Origin: Chitinophagaceae bacterium
Lineage (GTDB): Bacteria; Bacteroidota; Bacteroidia; Chitinophagales; Chitinophagaceae
Assembly: GCA_016786845.1 (NCBI GenBank)
Contig: JAEUVB010000008.1
Coordinates: 1-64,000 of the forward strand
Reading direction: 5' to 3'
DNA: 64,000 bases
A program made the position numbers and the translations under genes. The notes under the pieces were generated by a model, which saw nothing but the letters and a program-made list of their open reading frames with translations, was not told the DNA's origin and searched no databases. This document shows positions 53,752 through 62,504 of the stretch, piece after piece; within the stretch, counting starts at the first letter, position 1, and every line of letters starts with the position of its first letter.

Positions 53752-54642
53752 ATGCAGGACAGACACAAAGCGCATCTTGCCCTTTTGGGTGCCAACTTGT
53801 TTTACGGTGCAGGGTTTACGGTGGCCAAAACAGTTATGCCTTCTTTGATTGCACCGAATGGATTTATCCTTATCCGGGTGGTGGTGGCTACTGTGTTGTT
53901 TTGGTTATCATTTTTTGGAGGAGATCGATTTAAAACTAAAATAGAACGGAAAGACTGGAAAACCCTGATTCTATGTGCCCTGTTTGGGGTGGCTACGAAT
54001 CAATTATTATTTTTTCAGGGACTTAGTCTTACATCACCGATTCATGCATCATTAATGATGCTTTCAACGCCCATCTTGGTGAGTGTATTTGCTGCATTTA
54101 TACTCAAAGAATCGCTGACCCCTTTGAAAATTGCCGGGCTGATCATTGGGGTGGCCGGAGCAGCGTTTTTGGTGACGATTGCGGGTAAGGACAGCGTGGC
54201 TAAAAATCCAATACTTGGCGATTTTTTTGTCTTTCTCAATGCCACTTCGTATGCCATTTACCTGATTATGGTAAAACCGCTGATGACGCGTTACCGTCCT
54301 ATTATTGTAATCCGTTGGGTTTTCCTGATTGGTAGTTTTATGGTATTTCCCTTTGGCATCAAGGACTTTGTTGCGATTGATTGGTCCGTTTTTCAAACCA
54401 CGGATTTTATGGCCTTGGCTTTTATCGTTATTTGTGTGACCTTCTTTACCTATCTCTGGAATATCTATGCCCTGCGCATCCTCAGTCCATCTACGGCCGG
54501 TGCTTATATTTATCTGCAACCTCTTTTCGCTGCGATTATTGCCATCCTCTTTTTGCATGAGCCTCTTAGCTGGATGAAGGGCATCTCAGCAGTTCTGATA
54601 TTTACAGGGGTTTATCTCGTAGGCAAAAAAAAGACCGCCTGA
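53752..54642 (+). CDS. EamA/DMT-superfamily transporter
   Basis: A 296-residue membrane protein with ten TM helices in two EamA repeats (~8-140 and ~150-292): GANLFYGAGFTVAKTVMPSLIAPNGFILIRV and LSPSTAGAYIYLQPLFAAIIAILFLHEPLS. It probably exports or imports a small metabolite. A TACTTTTG -7 motif lies at 53735-53742; the ATG at 53752 is used. Its stop codon falls in the loop of a terminator hairpin for the opposite strand. Confidence 0.87.
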   Translation: MQDRHKAHLALLGANLFYGAGFTVAKTVMPSLIAPNGFILIRVVVATVLFWLSFFGGDRFKTKIERKDWKTLILCALFGVATNQLLFFQGLSLTSPIHASLMMLSTPILVSVFAAFILKESLTPLKIAGLIIGVAGAAFLVTIAGKDSVAKNPILGDFFVFLNATSYAIYLIMVKPLMTRYRPIIVIRWVFLIGSFMVFPFGIKDFVAIDWSVFQTTDFMALAFIVICVTFFTYLWNIYALRILSPSTAGAYIYLQPLFAAIIAILFLHEPLSWMKGISAVLIFTGVYLVGKKKTA

Positions 54643-54652
54643 AGGCAGTCTT
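54623..54652 (-). terminator. Minus-strand terminator overlapping the EamA stop
   Basis: On the minus strand, AAGACTGCC/GGCGGTCTT with a TTCA loop and one mismatch is followed by a run of eight T. It ends the NTF2-like transcript. The plus-strand gene uses the same bases for its final Lys-Lys-Lys-Thr-Ala codons and TGA stop. Confidence 0.8.
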
Positions 54653-54675
54653 GAGATGTGCTTATTTCAAAAGGA

Positions 54676-55029
54676 TCACTTATGATAAAATTTCTCTGAT
54701 ACGATCCGGTCACCATCCCATTTCTGTACGGCAACCTGTGCAAAATGTACACGATTACCATCCTGAAAGGTAACATCCATCCAGCTTTCTACCATCACCG
54801 TGCCGGTTTCCTCATCAGAGAGTATGGCATCTACGCCACCTCCATGAACTTCTTTCACCATGCTCAAAAATTTAAGCTCATATTCACGGTTAGCATCCTT
54901 GCCTACACGTGGTTCCTCTCCCAGTTCCTGCATCACCACATTCTCATGGTAGTATTTCTCAAATCCTTCCATCAATTGCCCTTGATTGATCATGTCGTAA
55001 AGGGCTTGTGCTTTTTGTTTGTATGTCAT
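54676..55029 (-). CDS. SnoaL/NTF2-like small protein
   Basis: A 117-residue alpha+beta-cone protein: KAQALYDMINQGQLMEGFEKYYHENVVMQE, then VMVESWMDVTFQDGNRVHFAQVAVQKWDGDRIVSEKFYH. It fits the SnoaL-like or NTF2-like fold, which includes isomerases and ligand binders; no specific function can be assigned. It has its own promoter and terminator. Confidence 0.8.
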   Translation of the reverse strand: MTYKQKAQALYDMINQGQLMEGFEKYYHENVVMQELGEEPRVGKDANREYELKFLSMVKEVHGGGVDAILSDEETGTVMVESWMDVTFQDGNRVHFAQVAVQKWDGDRIVSEKFYHK

Positions 55030-55047
55030 GTTATTTTGATTTAGATG

Positions 55048-55080
55048 CAAATATATGTTCAAACACGCATATTAACAAAA
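55048..55080 (-). promoter_or_regulatory. Bacteroidota-type promoter for the NTF2-like gene
   Basis: On the minus strand TTTTG (55080-55076) and TATATTTG (55055-55048) are 20 bp apart, a full match to TTTG-N19-21-TAnnTTTG. The ATG at 55029 is 18 bp downstream. Confidence 0.7.
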
Positions 55081-55263
55081 TTTAGATTATCTATGCTGTA
55101 TTCGGTGGGTATTGCCTCACATGGAATGATACTTATATAAACCGGATGATGCTACAAATTATAAACATGAATCGGGGTATGCGGAGTTTGAGAGACCGAA
55201 CGGATGAATAACCCGGTGTCCTTATCTAATGTATGTTATTTTGAAATATTTATTTGGATGCCC

Positions 55264-55515
55264 TAAATAAATATTATAACCTATTAAATAAATATTTAAA
55301 ATGATTTAATAATTGTTATAATACATTAAATAAATATTTAAGATGAATTAATAAAAACAAGAACTTATTAAATAATAATTTAACATGATATAAAAAATAA
55401 TATATCATGTTAAAAAAATAATTAAAGTGTTCTAATAATAATTAGACATATTCAAATAAATATTAGAACATATTAAATAAATATTTAAAGAGTTTAAATA
55501 AATATCTAAAATGAC
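55264..55515. repeat. AT-rich tandem array of twelve ~21-bp units
   Basis: Twelve consecutive degenerate units built on TAAATAAATATTTAAAATGAT fill 252 bp exactly (mean 21.0 bp). Unit lengths are 21,22,20,22,20,22,20,22,20,21,21,21; units 2-9 alternate between a 22-bp form (TAAATAAATATTTAA-ATGA type) and a 20-bp form (TAATAA type), giving a 42-bp higher-order period. There is no coding potential. The region lies between the NTF2-like promoter and the end of purN. The remainder of the gap 55081-55609 has no gene. Confidence 0.9.
55379..55414. repeat. 13-bp perfect inverted repeat in the middle of the AT-rich array
   Basis: TTTAACATGATAT (55379-55391) and ATATCATGTTAAA (55402-55414) are exact inverse complements with a 10-bp A/T spacer. 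It spans units 6 and 7, within a few bases of the array centre. Confidence 0.85.
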
Positions 55516-55609
55516 TAAGGTTTTTGGGTGATTTTAGCATTTGAAGTCATTCCGGGGAACATACAGGAATGAAAAATGCTTGAGAATAGCCTAAGAATTC
55601 GGGGGATAT

Positions 55610-56170
55610 TTACTTCAATACATTCTGTATCACCTTGGCATACCACTCATGCTCTAGGGCCAAAACCTTTTTAGCGAGTGTATCGGGGGTGTCTGAGGGC
55701 TCTATGGTTACTGTTTTCTGCAACAAGAGGGTGCCCTCGTCATAATGCTCATTCACCAGATGTATGCTTATCCCGCTTTCCTTTTCGCCTGCCGCAATAA
55801 CGGCCTCATGCACATGGTGACCGTACATGCCTTTGCCGCCAAATTTGGGTAACAGGGCCGGGTGAATATTCACGATTTTATTCCGATATGCCTTCACTAA
55901 ATATTCCGGTATCTTCCAAAGAAAACCTGCCAATACCAATAGGTCGGGCTGATAAAAATCCAGGGTATCAATAAACACCGGCGACTGAAATGTTTCCCGG
56001 TCAAAAACCATCACATCAATACCTTCCTGTTTTGCCAGTTCAATCACACCGGCCTTAGGATTATTGGTCAGAATCAATGGAAAATGATATTCCGGATTCC
56101 CTTTCAATTGACGCAGAATGGCTGCAACATTGCTCCCTGCACCGGACGCAAATAATAAAATGGTTTTCAT
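55610..56170 (-). CDS. purN: Phosphoribosylglycinamide formyltransferase PurN
   Basis: A 186-residue GAR transformylase: [18 protein letters not shown] at the start, catalytic [18 protein letters not shown] (Asn and His), and DEGTLLLQK (Asp). It transfers a formyl group from 10-formyl-THF in purine synthesis. The ATG at 56170 is chosen; an extension to 56239 runs into the divergent asnS control region. Confidence 0.95.
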   Translation of the reverse strand: MKTILLFASGAGSNVAAILRQLKGNPEYHFPLILTNNPKAGVIELAKQEGIDVMVFDRETFQSPVFIDTLDFYQPDLLVLAGFLWKIPEYLVKAYRNKIVNIHPALLPKFGGKGMYGHHVHEAVIAAGEKESGISIHLVNEHYDEGTLLLQKTVTIEPSDTPDTLAKKVLALEHEWYAKVIQNVLK

Positions 56171-56264
56171 GAAAGACAAAAGTATAAGAAATGATGCAGA
56201 AATGCTGCATTTGAATGATTGGTATGAAACAAGTTTCAACGAATCAAATTATCTTTACCCCCTT

Positions 56265-57704
56265 ATGCAACAAGAAATTAAAGAGATCCTGAAAGGACTA
56301 CAGGTCGACTATACCACCACCATCAGCGGGTGGGTGCGCACTTTCCGAAACAATCAATTTATAGCCCTCAATGATGGGAGTACCAATAACAATTTGCAGG
56401 TCGTTGTTGATTTCAATACGTTCGATGAGGCTCTCCTGAAGCGCATCACCACCGGATCTTGTATTCGGGCCACAGGTAAAGTCATTGCGTCGCTCGGCAA
56501 GGGACAAAGTGTAGAGCTTATTGCTGATACAGTAGAAATTCTGGGTGACAGCGATCCGGAAGTTTATCCGCTACAACCTAAAAAACATAGTCTGGAATTT
56601 CTGCGCGAAAAGGCTCACCTCCGTTTTCGGACCAATACTTTTGGAAGTGTGTTTCGTTTGCGTAATGCTTTAGCCTTTGGTATTCATCAGTTTTTCCAGG
56701 AACAAAACTTTATCTACATGCATTCGCCCATCATATCAGCCAGTGATGCAGAAGGGGCGGGTGAAATGTTTCGGGTGACGAGTCTCAACCTCGATAAACT
56801 ACCCAAGACCGACAATGGTGAAGTGGATTTTTCGGAAGATTTTTTCGGGCGCAGCGCCAACCTTACGGTGAGCGGTCAATTGGAAGCTGAACTGGCAGCC
56901 ATGGCTTTTACCAAAGTGTATACTTTTGGTCCGACCTTTAGGGCTGAAAATTCGAATACCACCAGGCACCTTGCTGAATTCTGGATGATAGAACCTGAGG
57001 TGGCTTTCAATGAACTCAAAGACAATGCTGATCTGGCTGAAGAAATGTTGAAATATGTGATCCAATATGCCATGGAAAAACATCCGGATGATATCGACTT
57101 TCTGGATGCACGTTTAGCCGAAGAAGAGAAACAAAAACCGACGAATGAACGCGCAGAGTTTGGATTGAAAGAAAAATTGAATTTCCTTTTGGCCAATGAT
57201 TTTGAACGCATCACGTATACCGAAGCCATCGATATCTTATTGCAATCGCCGGCCTATAAGAAAAAGAAATTTCAGTATGAAGTGAGTTGGGGTATCGATA
57301 TGCAAAGCGAACATGAACGTTACCTGGTGGAAAAACATTTTAAGAAACCCGTCATCGTCACCAATTACCCGAAAGGAATCAAAGCCTTTTATATGCGTCA
57401 GAACGATGGTGAGGAAACCGGTCGTGAAACCGTGGCTGCCATGGATATTTTGGCTCCCGGCATCGGCGAAATCATCGGCGGATCTCAGCGTGAAGAAAGA
57501 CTCGACAAGCTCGAACAGCGTATGAAAGAAATGCATATCCCGGCAGAAGAAATGTATTGGTATCTCGATACACGACGCTTCGGTACTTGTAAGCATGCAG
57601 GCTTCGGTTTAGGTTTCGAACGTCTCGTACAATTTGTAACCGGCATGGGTAATATCCGTGATGTGATACCTTTTCCGCGCACGCCGAATAACTGTGAATT
57701 TTAA
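56265..57704 (+). CDS. asnS: Asparaginyl-tRNA synthetase
   Basis: A 479-residue class IIb synthetase. The N-terminal OB fold ([33 protein letters not shown]) is followed by motif 2 ([25 protein letters not shown]) and motif 3 ([34 protein letters not shown]). This ending is typical for AsnRS. The ATG at 56265 is preferred; the frame stays open to 56118 but over purN sequence. Confidence 0.95.
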   Translation: MQQEIKEILKGLQVDYTTTISGWVRTFRNNQFIALNDGSTNNNLQVVVDFNTFDEALLKRITTGSCIRATGKVIASLGKGQSVELIADTVEILGDSDPEVYPLQPKKHSLEFLREKAHLRFRTNTFGSVFRLRNALAFGIHQFFQEQNFIYMHSPIISASDAEGAGEMFRVTSLNLDKLPKTDNGEVDFSEDFFGRSANLTVSGQLEAELAAMAFTKVYTFGPTFRAENSNTTRHLAEFWMIEPEVAFNELKDNADLAEEMLKYVIQYAMEKHPDDIDFLDARLAEEEKQKPTNERAEFGLKEKLNFLLANDFERITYTEAIDILLQSPAYKKKKFQYEVSWGIDMQSEHERYLVEKHFKKPVIVTNYPKGIKAFYMRQNDGEETGRETVAAMDILAPGIGEIIGGSQREERLDKLEQRMKEMHIPAEEMYWYLDTRRFGTCKHAGFGLGFERLVQFVTGMGNIRDVIPFPRTPNNCEF

Positions 57705-57715
57705 TCCACTTAAAG

Positions 57716-58312
57716 ATGAAAGTACTATTATTCTGTCTTCTTTGTTTTGTCACGCAAAAAGGGTTTTCACAATCCGACTATGTTTACAAAGACTATAGTC
57801 TCGATGGCTTTGGACAGAATATCGTTATTTCCGATTTTAACGAAGATGGCAAACCTGATACAGTGGCACTCATCAGCAATGATAGCAGCATGATCGCGTT
57901 TATGGGATTGTCGGGTAGCGGTTCAAATCGAAAAGTCTCACGCCGATTGGACCGGTTTTCAGATAAAGTATTTATCAGTGACTTTGAAGGGAATAGTAAA
58001 TTTAAGATTACCCTGAGTTGGATGCGTTATTTGGAAGTCTATACGTTTCGGTATAATGCTGTTCAAAAAGATTTTGAACTCATTGGTTTAGATACTGAAG
58101 ATTTTGGCAATGCCGCAGGCGATGGTTCGGGAAAAGTAAGTATCAATTTTCTGACTAAAGAAAAAGTGACTGCCATCAATCATTACAATCAACGAGAAGG
58201 AAAGTTGGAAACCGGTGAAGAGAAAAAATCGACCATTAAATTAGAACGAAAAATATTTTTGGCAGGCTTTAATCCCGAACAAGTCAAAGGGGCCTTCTTA
58301 CAACCGAACTAA
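57716..58312 (+). CDS. Exported protein with one FG-GAP/VCBS-like segment, unknown function
   Basis: A 198-residue protein with signal peptide MKVLLFCLLCFVTQKGFSQ. NIVISDFNEDGKPDTVALISND resembles an FG-GAP/VCBS calcium-binding repeat (D-x-N-x-D-G-x-x-D). The rest is not recognised. It starts 11 bp after asnS and may be co-transcribed; its stop overlaps the convergent M16 gene by 4 bp. Confidence 0.65.
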   Translation: MKVLLFCLLCFVTQKGFSQSDYVYKDYSLDGFGQNIVISDFNEDGKPDTVALISNDSSMIAFMGLSGSGSNRKVSRRLDRFSDKVFISDFEGNSKFKITLSWMRYLEVYTFRYNAVQKDFELIGLDTEDFGNAAGDGSGKVSINFLTKEKVTAINHYNQREGKLETGEEKKSTIKLERKIFLAGFNPEQVKGAFLQPN

Positions 58313-59547
58313 TTCTTCGCCAAATAAAATAGGGTATTGCTATTTTCAGGAACCAGTATCTCATTAGCCAAACGTTGAATATCTGAAGCGGTCACCTGAT
58401 TATAAAAATCAAATTCCCGGTTCATTCGTTCGGCATCACCGAGGAGTTCGTAAAAGGCCAAGTTATTGGCCCGGTTGAGTAAGCCGAGGTCTTCAAAAGC
58501 AATCATACTTTCGATTTTGTTCTTGACTTTCTCCAATTCCGTTTGTGAGATGGCTGTTGATTTTAGTTTTTCAATTTCTTCGATAATGGCCGCGTCTCCA
58601 ACTTCAGCAGGGGTTGTAGGCAGCAGTTTACCTTCTATCACCAGCAGACCTTTATCGACACTGCCGGTGTGGTAGCAATCGATTTGACTGAACAATTGTT
58701 TTTCTTTCACCAACTTCTGATGCAGGCGAGAAGATTGTCCGCCCGATAGAACTTCCGTGATTAAATCTGCCGGATAATAGTCGGGACTCAGCCGGTCGGC
58801 CATGGGATAGGCTTTGAAGATGAGACTGACCGGTACATCTTTTTCTACGGTTAAGCTTCTTGCTGCGGTCTGCTTCGGTTCTGCAGGAATATTCCTGACA
58901 TAAGCTTCACCTGAGGGAATCGGTTCAAACCATTTTTCAGCCAATCGCTTTACTTCAGCCGTCTCAATGTTTCCGGCTACACAGAGCACTGCGTTGAGGG
59001 GTCGATAATGCTTAAAGAAAAAATCTTTTACGTCCTGCAACTTAGCCTGTTCAATATGTGAAAGCTCCTTGCCTATGGTCATCCAGCGATAAGGATGAGT
59101 GGTGTAGCAAAGTTCACGCAGGTATTTCCAGGTATCACCATATGGCTTATTGATATAATGTTCTTTGAATTCTTCACAAACTACTTTACGTTGTACATCC
59201 AAACTTTTTTCACCGAAAGCCAAACTCATCATGCGATCGCTTTCAAGCCAAAAAGCTGTTTCAATATTCTGAGCCGGAAGTTGAATATAATAATTGGTGA
59301 TATCGTTGGTGGTATAGGCATTGTTTTCACCTCCGGCATTTTGCAGGGGTTCATCATAATCGGGGATATTCACTGAACCTCCAAACATGAGGTGTTCAAA
59401 GAGGTGGGCAAATCCGGTTTGTTCCGGGTTTTCATCACGGGCACCCACATCGTAGATGATATTCATAGCCACCATGGGCGTACTATGGTCCTGATGCACA
59501 ATAACTCTGAGGCCGTTTTTTAAGATGAACTTTTCGTAATGAATCAT
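58309..59547 (-). CDS. M16 family zinc metallopeptidase (insulinase-like)
   Basis: A 412-residue single-repeat M16 peptidase. The inverted zinc motif H48-LF-E51-H52 (AHLFEHLMFGG) is present, with the third ligand Glu in the later EEFKEHYINKPYG region. GLLNRANNLAFYELLGDAERMN is the C-terminal M16_C part. It is like the bacterial processing-protease type that often works with a second, inactive M16 partner; none is adjacent. The ATG at 59547 is chosen. Confidence 0.88.
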   Translation of the reverse strand: MIHYEKFILKNGLRVIVHQDHSTPMVAMNIIYDVGARDENPEQTGFAHLFEHLMFGGSVNIPDYDEPLQNAGGENNAYTTNDITNYYIQLPAQNIETAFWLESDRMMSLAFGEKSLDVQRKVVCEEFKEHYINKPYGDTWKYLRELCYTTHPYRWMTIGKELSHIEQAKLQDVKDFFFKHYRPLNAVLCVAGNIETAEVKRLAEKWFEPIPSGEAYVRNIPAEPKQTAARSLTVEKDVPVSLIFKAYPMADRLSPDYYPADLITEVLSGGQSSRLHQKLVKEKQLFSQIDCYHTGSVDKGLLVIEGKLLPTTPAEVGDAAIIEEIEKLKSTAISQTELEKVKNKIESMIAFEDLGLLNRANNLAFYELLGDAERMNREFDFYNQVTASDIQRLANEILVPENSNTLFYLAKN

Positions 59548-59553
59548 AAGCAA

Positions 59554-59582
59554 CAAAAATAGGTCTTAGATTCCAATCACAA
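59554..59582 (-). promoter_or_regulatory. Bacteroidota-type promoter for the M16 gene
   Basis: On the minus strand TTG (59582-59580) and TATTTTTG (59561-59554) are 18 bp apart. The ATG is 6 bp after the -7 box, so the transcript would be nearly leaderless. Confidence 0.5.
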
Positions 59583-59670
59583 GGATTTGCGTCTGAATTA
59601 ATCCTAGCGTCTAAAGGGAATGCTAAATGTCGAATGTTTGATCAGTAACTCGTGCAATAGGATCGATGAT

Positions 59671-61521
59671 CTAATACCCGCGTCCGTCTTTTCCTTCTAC
59701 ATAATTCATGAAAGCGCGATTGACCACAGCATTTCCTCCGGGCGTAGGATAATCGCCGGTAAAGTACCAGTCGCCGGTATTGTGCGGACAAGCTTCATGC
59801 AGATTTTCGATACTCTGATAGATGACTTCCACTTCGGCATTCACCCCGTCGGCACGCAGCATTTGAGCAATTTTAGCACTGATCTCTTCGACCGTGAACG
59901 GTTTATAGATTTGTTTGGCGTAATTCTTCAGACTGAGTTTGTTTGATTTTTCGGCCTGGAGGCATTCGGTATAAATATCGAGAATGAGTTGTTTTTGTCC
60001 ACGCTCATGAAGTAATGCAATGGCAGCCTGAAAGGCAATAAAATCGCCCATCTTACTCATATCGATGCCATAACAATCGGGATATCGAATTTGCGGTGCA
60101 CTGGATACGATGATGATACGTCGTGGTCCTAAACGATCCAGCATGCGAATAATACTTTCTCTTAATGTGGTTCCGCGTACGATGGAGTCGTCGATGACGA
60201 CCAGGCTGTCAATCCCGCTTCTTACTGTACCGTAGGTGATATCGTATACGTGTTGCACCATTTCATTCCGTGCATTTTCTTCTGTAATGAAGGTGCGCAT
60301 TTTCACATCCTTGATCGCAATTTTTTCGATACGCACACGGCGCTCAATCATTTCACGCAGCTTCTCTTCATCGAACTCTTTATTCCAGCCCTGAATTTTT
60401 TTCAATTTGATTTCATTCAGATAGGCTTCTGCGCCTTTGATCAGACCATAGAAAGCAACCTCAGCCGTATTGGGGATAAAAGAAAAGATGGTGTTTTTTA
60501 AATCATGGTTGATCGCTTTCAGTACTTTTTCCGACAGTAAACGACCCAATTGTTTACGCTCTTTATAAATATCTTCATCACTGCCTCGTGAGAAATAAAT
60601 GCGTTCGAAGCTGCACGATTTTTGTTCGGCACTCACCATGATTTTTTCTAAACTGTATTCTCCATTGGCACGCACAATGAGGGCATGTCCAGGAGGGAGT
60701 TCGTGAACTTCTTCTTTGGTTGTTTTAAATGCCGTTAATAAGGCAGGTCTTTCCGAGGCCACACAAACCACTTCATCGCTGATATAATAATATGCGGGGC
60801 GTATGCCATGTTTGTCGCGCAACACAAAGCTATCACCATTGCCACAGAGGCCTTCGACCACAAAACCACCATCAAATAAGGCAGTCGCTTTACTCAGGAC
60901 TTCTTTCCAATTGATGAATTCGGGATTTTTGGTTTCCTCTTCGCAGAGATAATAATGGATGACTTCGATCATGGCGGCCAAATCGCTGTCAACCTTCATA
61001 TTGAGCATTTCATCTTTATGGATGAAATGAAATAATTCGCGGGTATTGACGAGATTAAAATTTCCTGCCAGACAAAGATTCCGGGATGGATTGATATCGG
61101 ACTTGATGAAAGGGTGACAGTATTCAATATTGTTGCGCCCTTGTGTGCCATAGCGGAGATGTCCCATCATCACTTCTGCCATATAACTCAGATATCCCTT
61201 GAGTACTTCAGGGTATTGACGGATATCGGGATGGGTTTTTTCCACCTCATCGATCTCCAGCTGTACCTGACGAAAAATATCGGAGATACTTTGTGCCACA
61301 TTACTGCGGATTCGTTTCATGTAGGGCGTGCCGGGGGGGGCATCCAGTTTTACGGTAGCAATACCGGCGCCATCTTGTCCACGGTTATGTTGTTTCTCCA
61401 TCAGCAGATAGAGTTTATTCAGACCGTAGAAGGCCGTGCCATACGTTTGATGGAAATAGTTGAGGGATTTGCGTAGCCTGAGGTAGGCGATGCCACATTC
61501 GTGACGGATCTCGTCGGACAT
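59671..61521 (-). CDS. PurF-like amidophosphoribosyltransferase, long form
   Basis: A 616-residue Ntn-amidotransferase plus PRTase. The nucleophile Cys9 follows an 8-residue propeptide (MSDEIRHE-CGIAYL). NRGQDGAGI, GHLRYGTQG and AGNFNLVN belong to the glutaminase; VVIDDSIVRGTTLRESI is the PRPP loop. It is about 110 residues longer than E. coli PurF, with extra segments at ~80-120 and ~365-410. It is either the purine enzyme or a Bacteroidota paralogue of it. Confidence 0.85.
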   Translation of the reverse strand: MSDEIRHECGIAYLRLRKSLNYFHQTYGTAFYGLNKLYLLMEKQHNRGQDGAGIATVKLDAPPGTPYMKRIRSNVAQSISDIFRQVQLEIDEVEKTHPDIRQYPEVLKGYLSYMAEVMMGHLRYGTQGRNNIEYCHPFIKSDINPSRNLCLAGNFNLVNTRELFHFIHKDEMLNMKVDSDLAAMIEVIHYYLCEEETKNPEFINWKEVLSKATALFDGGFVVEGLCGNGDSFVLRDKHGIRPAYYYISDEVVCVASERPALLTAFKTTKEEVHELPPGHALIVRANGEYSLEKIMVSAEQKSCSFERIYFSRGSDEDIYKERKQLGRLLSEKVLKAINHDLKNTIFSFIPNTAEVAFYGLIKGAEAYLNEIKLKKIQGWNKEFDEEKLREMIERRVRIEKIAIKDVKMRTFITEENARNEMVQHVYDITYGTVRSGIDSLVVIDDSIVRGTTLRESIIRMLDRLGPRRIIIVSSAPQIRYPDCYGIDMSKMGDFIAFQAAIALLHERGQKQLILDIYTECLQAEKSNKLSLKNYAKQIYKPFTVEEISAKIAQMLRADGVNAEVEVIYQSIENLHEACPHNTGDWYFTGDYPTPGGNAVVNRAFMNYVEGKDGRGY

Positions 61522-61529
61522 AGGAGGCG

Positions 61530-61537
61530 CAAAGATA
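61530..61537 (-). promoter_or_regulatory. TATCTTTG -7 promoter element for the PurF-like gene
   Basis: On the minus strand an exact TAnnTTTG motif ends 8 bp before the ATG at 61521, implying a leader of only a few nucleotides. The -33 region (TTTTC) is a weak match. Confidence 0.5.
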
Positions 61538-61619
61538 AATTCTATTTCTCTGGGAATGAATGAAAAGTTACGAACGTTTAGTGAATGAGATGTTTCAGTT
61601 TAACGAGGGTGTTACCTAC

Positions 61620-61774
61620 AGCGATGTGAGCGTGAAGGATGGTAGCGGATAGCGCCCCGAGGCTCTGCTCGGGGACTATGAGCGGACAGCCTGACCCCGC
61701 TGAGGTGCTGAACGATATCATGTTTGTTGAGAGATTAGCTTGTAGCACCGAAACGGGGGCACGCCCAAAGGGAA
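61620..61774 (+). repeat. Intergenic element, copy B (GATGGTAGCGGATAGC core)
   Basis: The gap between purF-like and dapB contains GATGGTAGCGGATAGC (61638-61653), then a hairpin CCCCGAG-GCTCTG-CTCGGGG (61654-61673), then ATGAGCGGACAGCCTGACCCCGC and, further on, GGGGGCACGCCC (61756-61767). The core aligns with copy A at 7316. Local GC content is well above the neighbourhood. The ORFs over it have no protein features; it looks like a dispersed element or structured RNA. Confidence 0.5.
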
Positions 61775-62494
61775 TTATCCTAAGTTTAAAACATCCTTCA
61801 TGGTATAGAGTCCTTGCCGACCGCATATAAATTCGGCGGCCTGAACCGCTCCGGAGGCAAATCCGATACGATTGTGGGCGGTATGGGTAATGGTGATATC
61901 ATCAATTTCGGAACGATAATGTATGCTGTGTGTGCCCGGTGCGGGATCGATCCGGTAGGCATTGATGCGAAGATCATCCGCTTGACCATCGGTATTGAGT
62001 ACCCATTGCTTTTTATGGTCGAGCTGTGCCAGAATATCCTCGGCCAGGCTTACTGCAGTGCCGCTGGGAGCATCCTTTTTTTGGGTATGATGCGTTTCGT
62101 CGATGCTTACCTCATATTCAGGACGATGGGCCATGAGTTTCGCCAATAAGCGGTTGACCTCGAAAAAAATATTGACCCCGATGCTGAAATTGCTGGCGTA
62201 AAGAAAAGCGGTTTGATGATTCAGGCAACACTGTTGGGCTTCGGCCAGATGATGCAGCCAGGCCGTAGTGCCGGAAATCGTTGGTATCCCTGCTTGGAGG
62301 CATTTCATAACCAGATCAAAAGCGGTTTCGGGCGTTGAAAATTCGATACATACATCGGCGAGCCGAATATTATCCGTAGTCAGTTCATGGGCATTTGAAC
62401 GGCCTATCTTAAGGACGATTTGGTGCCCTTTGTCGATAGCAATAGATTCTATGGCTTTTCCCATTTTGCCATATCCGATGAGCGCAATTTTCAT
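61775..62494 (-). CDS. dapB: 4-hydroxy-tetrahydrodipicolinate reductase DapB
   Basis: A 239-residue DapB of the compact Bacteroidota form. GYGKMGKAI is the NAD(P) loop; IEFSTPETAF, GTTAW, SNFSIGVNIFFEVN and the catalytic ETHHTQKKDAPSGTAV (His-His, Lys) are all present. It acts in lysine/diaminopimelate synthesis for the cell wall. The ATG at 62494 lies 10 bp after the DUF5683 stop, so it is the third gene of a parB-DUF5683-dapB operon. Confidence 0.95.
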   Translation of the reverse strand: MKIALIGYGKMGKAIESIAIDKGHQIVLKIGRSNAHELTTDNIRLADVCIEFSTPETAFDLVMKCLQAGIPTISGTTAWLHHLAEAQQCCLNHQTAFLYASNFSIGVNIFFEVNRLLAKLMAHRPEYEVSIDETHHTQKKDAPSGTAVSLAEDILAQLDHKKQWVLNTDGQADDLRINAYRIDPAPGTHSIHYRSEIDDITITHTAHNRIGFASGAVQAAEFICGRQGLYTMKDVLNLG

Positions 62495-62504
62495 AGGGTT
62501 GATA

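Noticed and set aside
54064..54558. 164-residue antisense ORF in the EamA gene
   Set aside because: Composition (Arg/Lys/Gln/Asn rich) is the mirror of a membrane protein gene; it is a shadow frame.
55264..55515. Possible CRISPR array
   Set aside because: Units are 20-22 bp, contiguous and without unique spacers, and no cas genes are nearby.
56118..56264. N-terminal extension of asnS
   Set aside because: The 49 extra residues are antisense to the purN start and do not resemble an AsnRS N-terminus.
61578..61826. Minus-strand 82-residue ORF between dapB and the PurF-like gene
   Set aside because: It overlaps element copy B and the end of dapB in another frame; no protein features.
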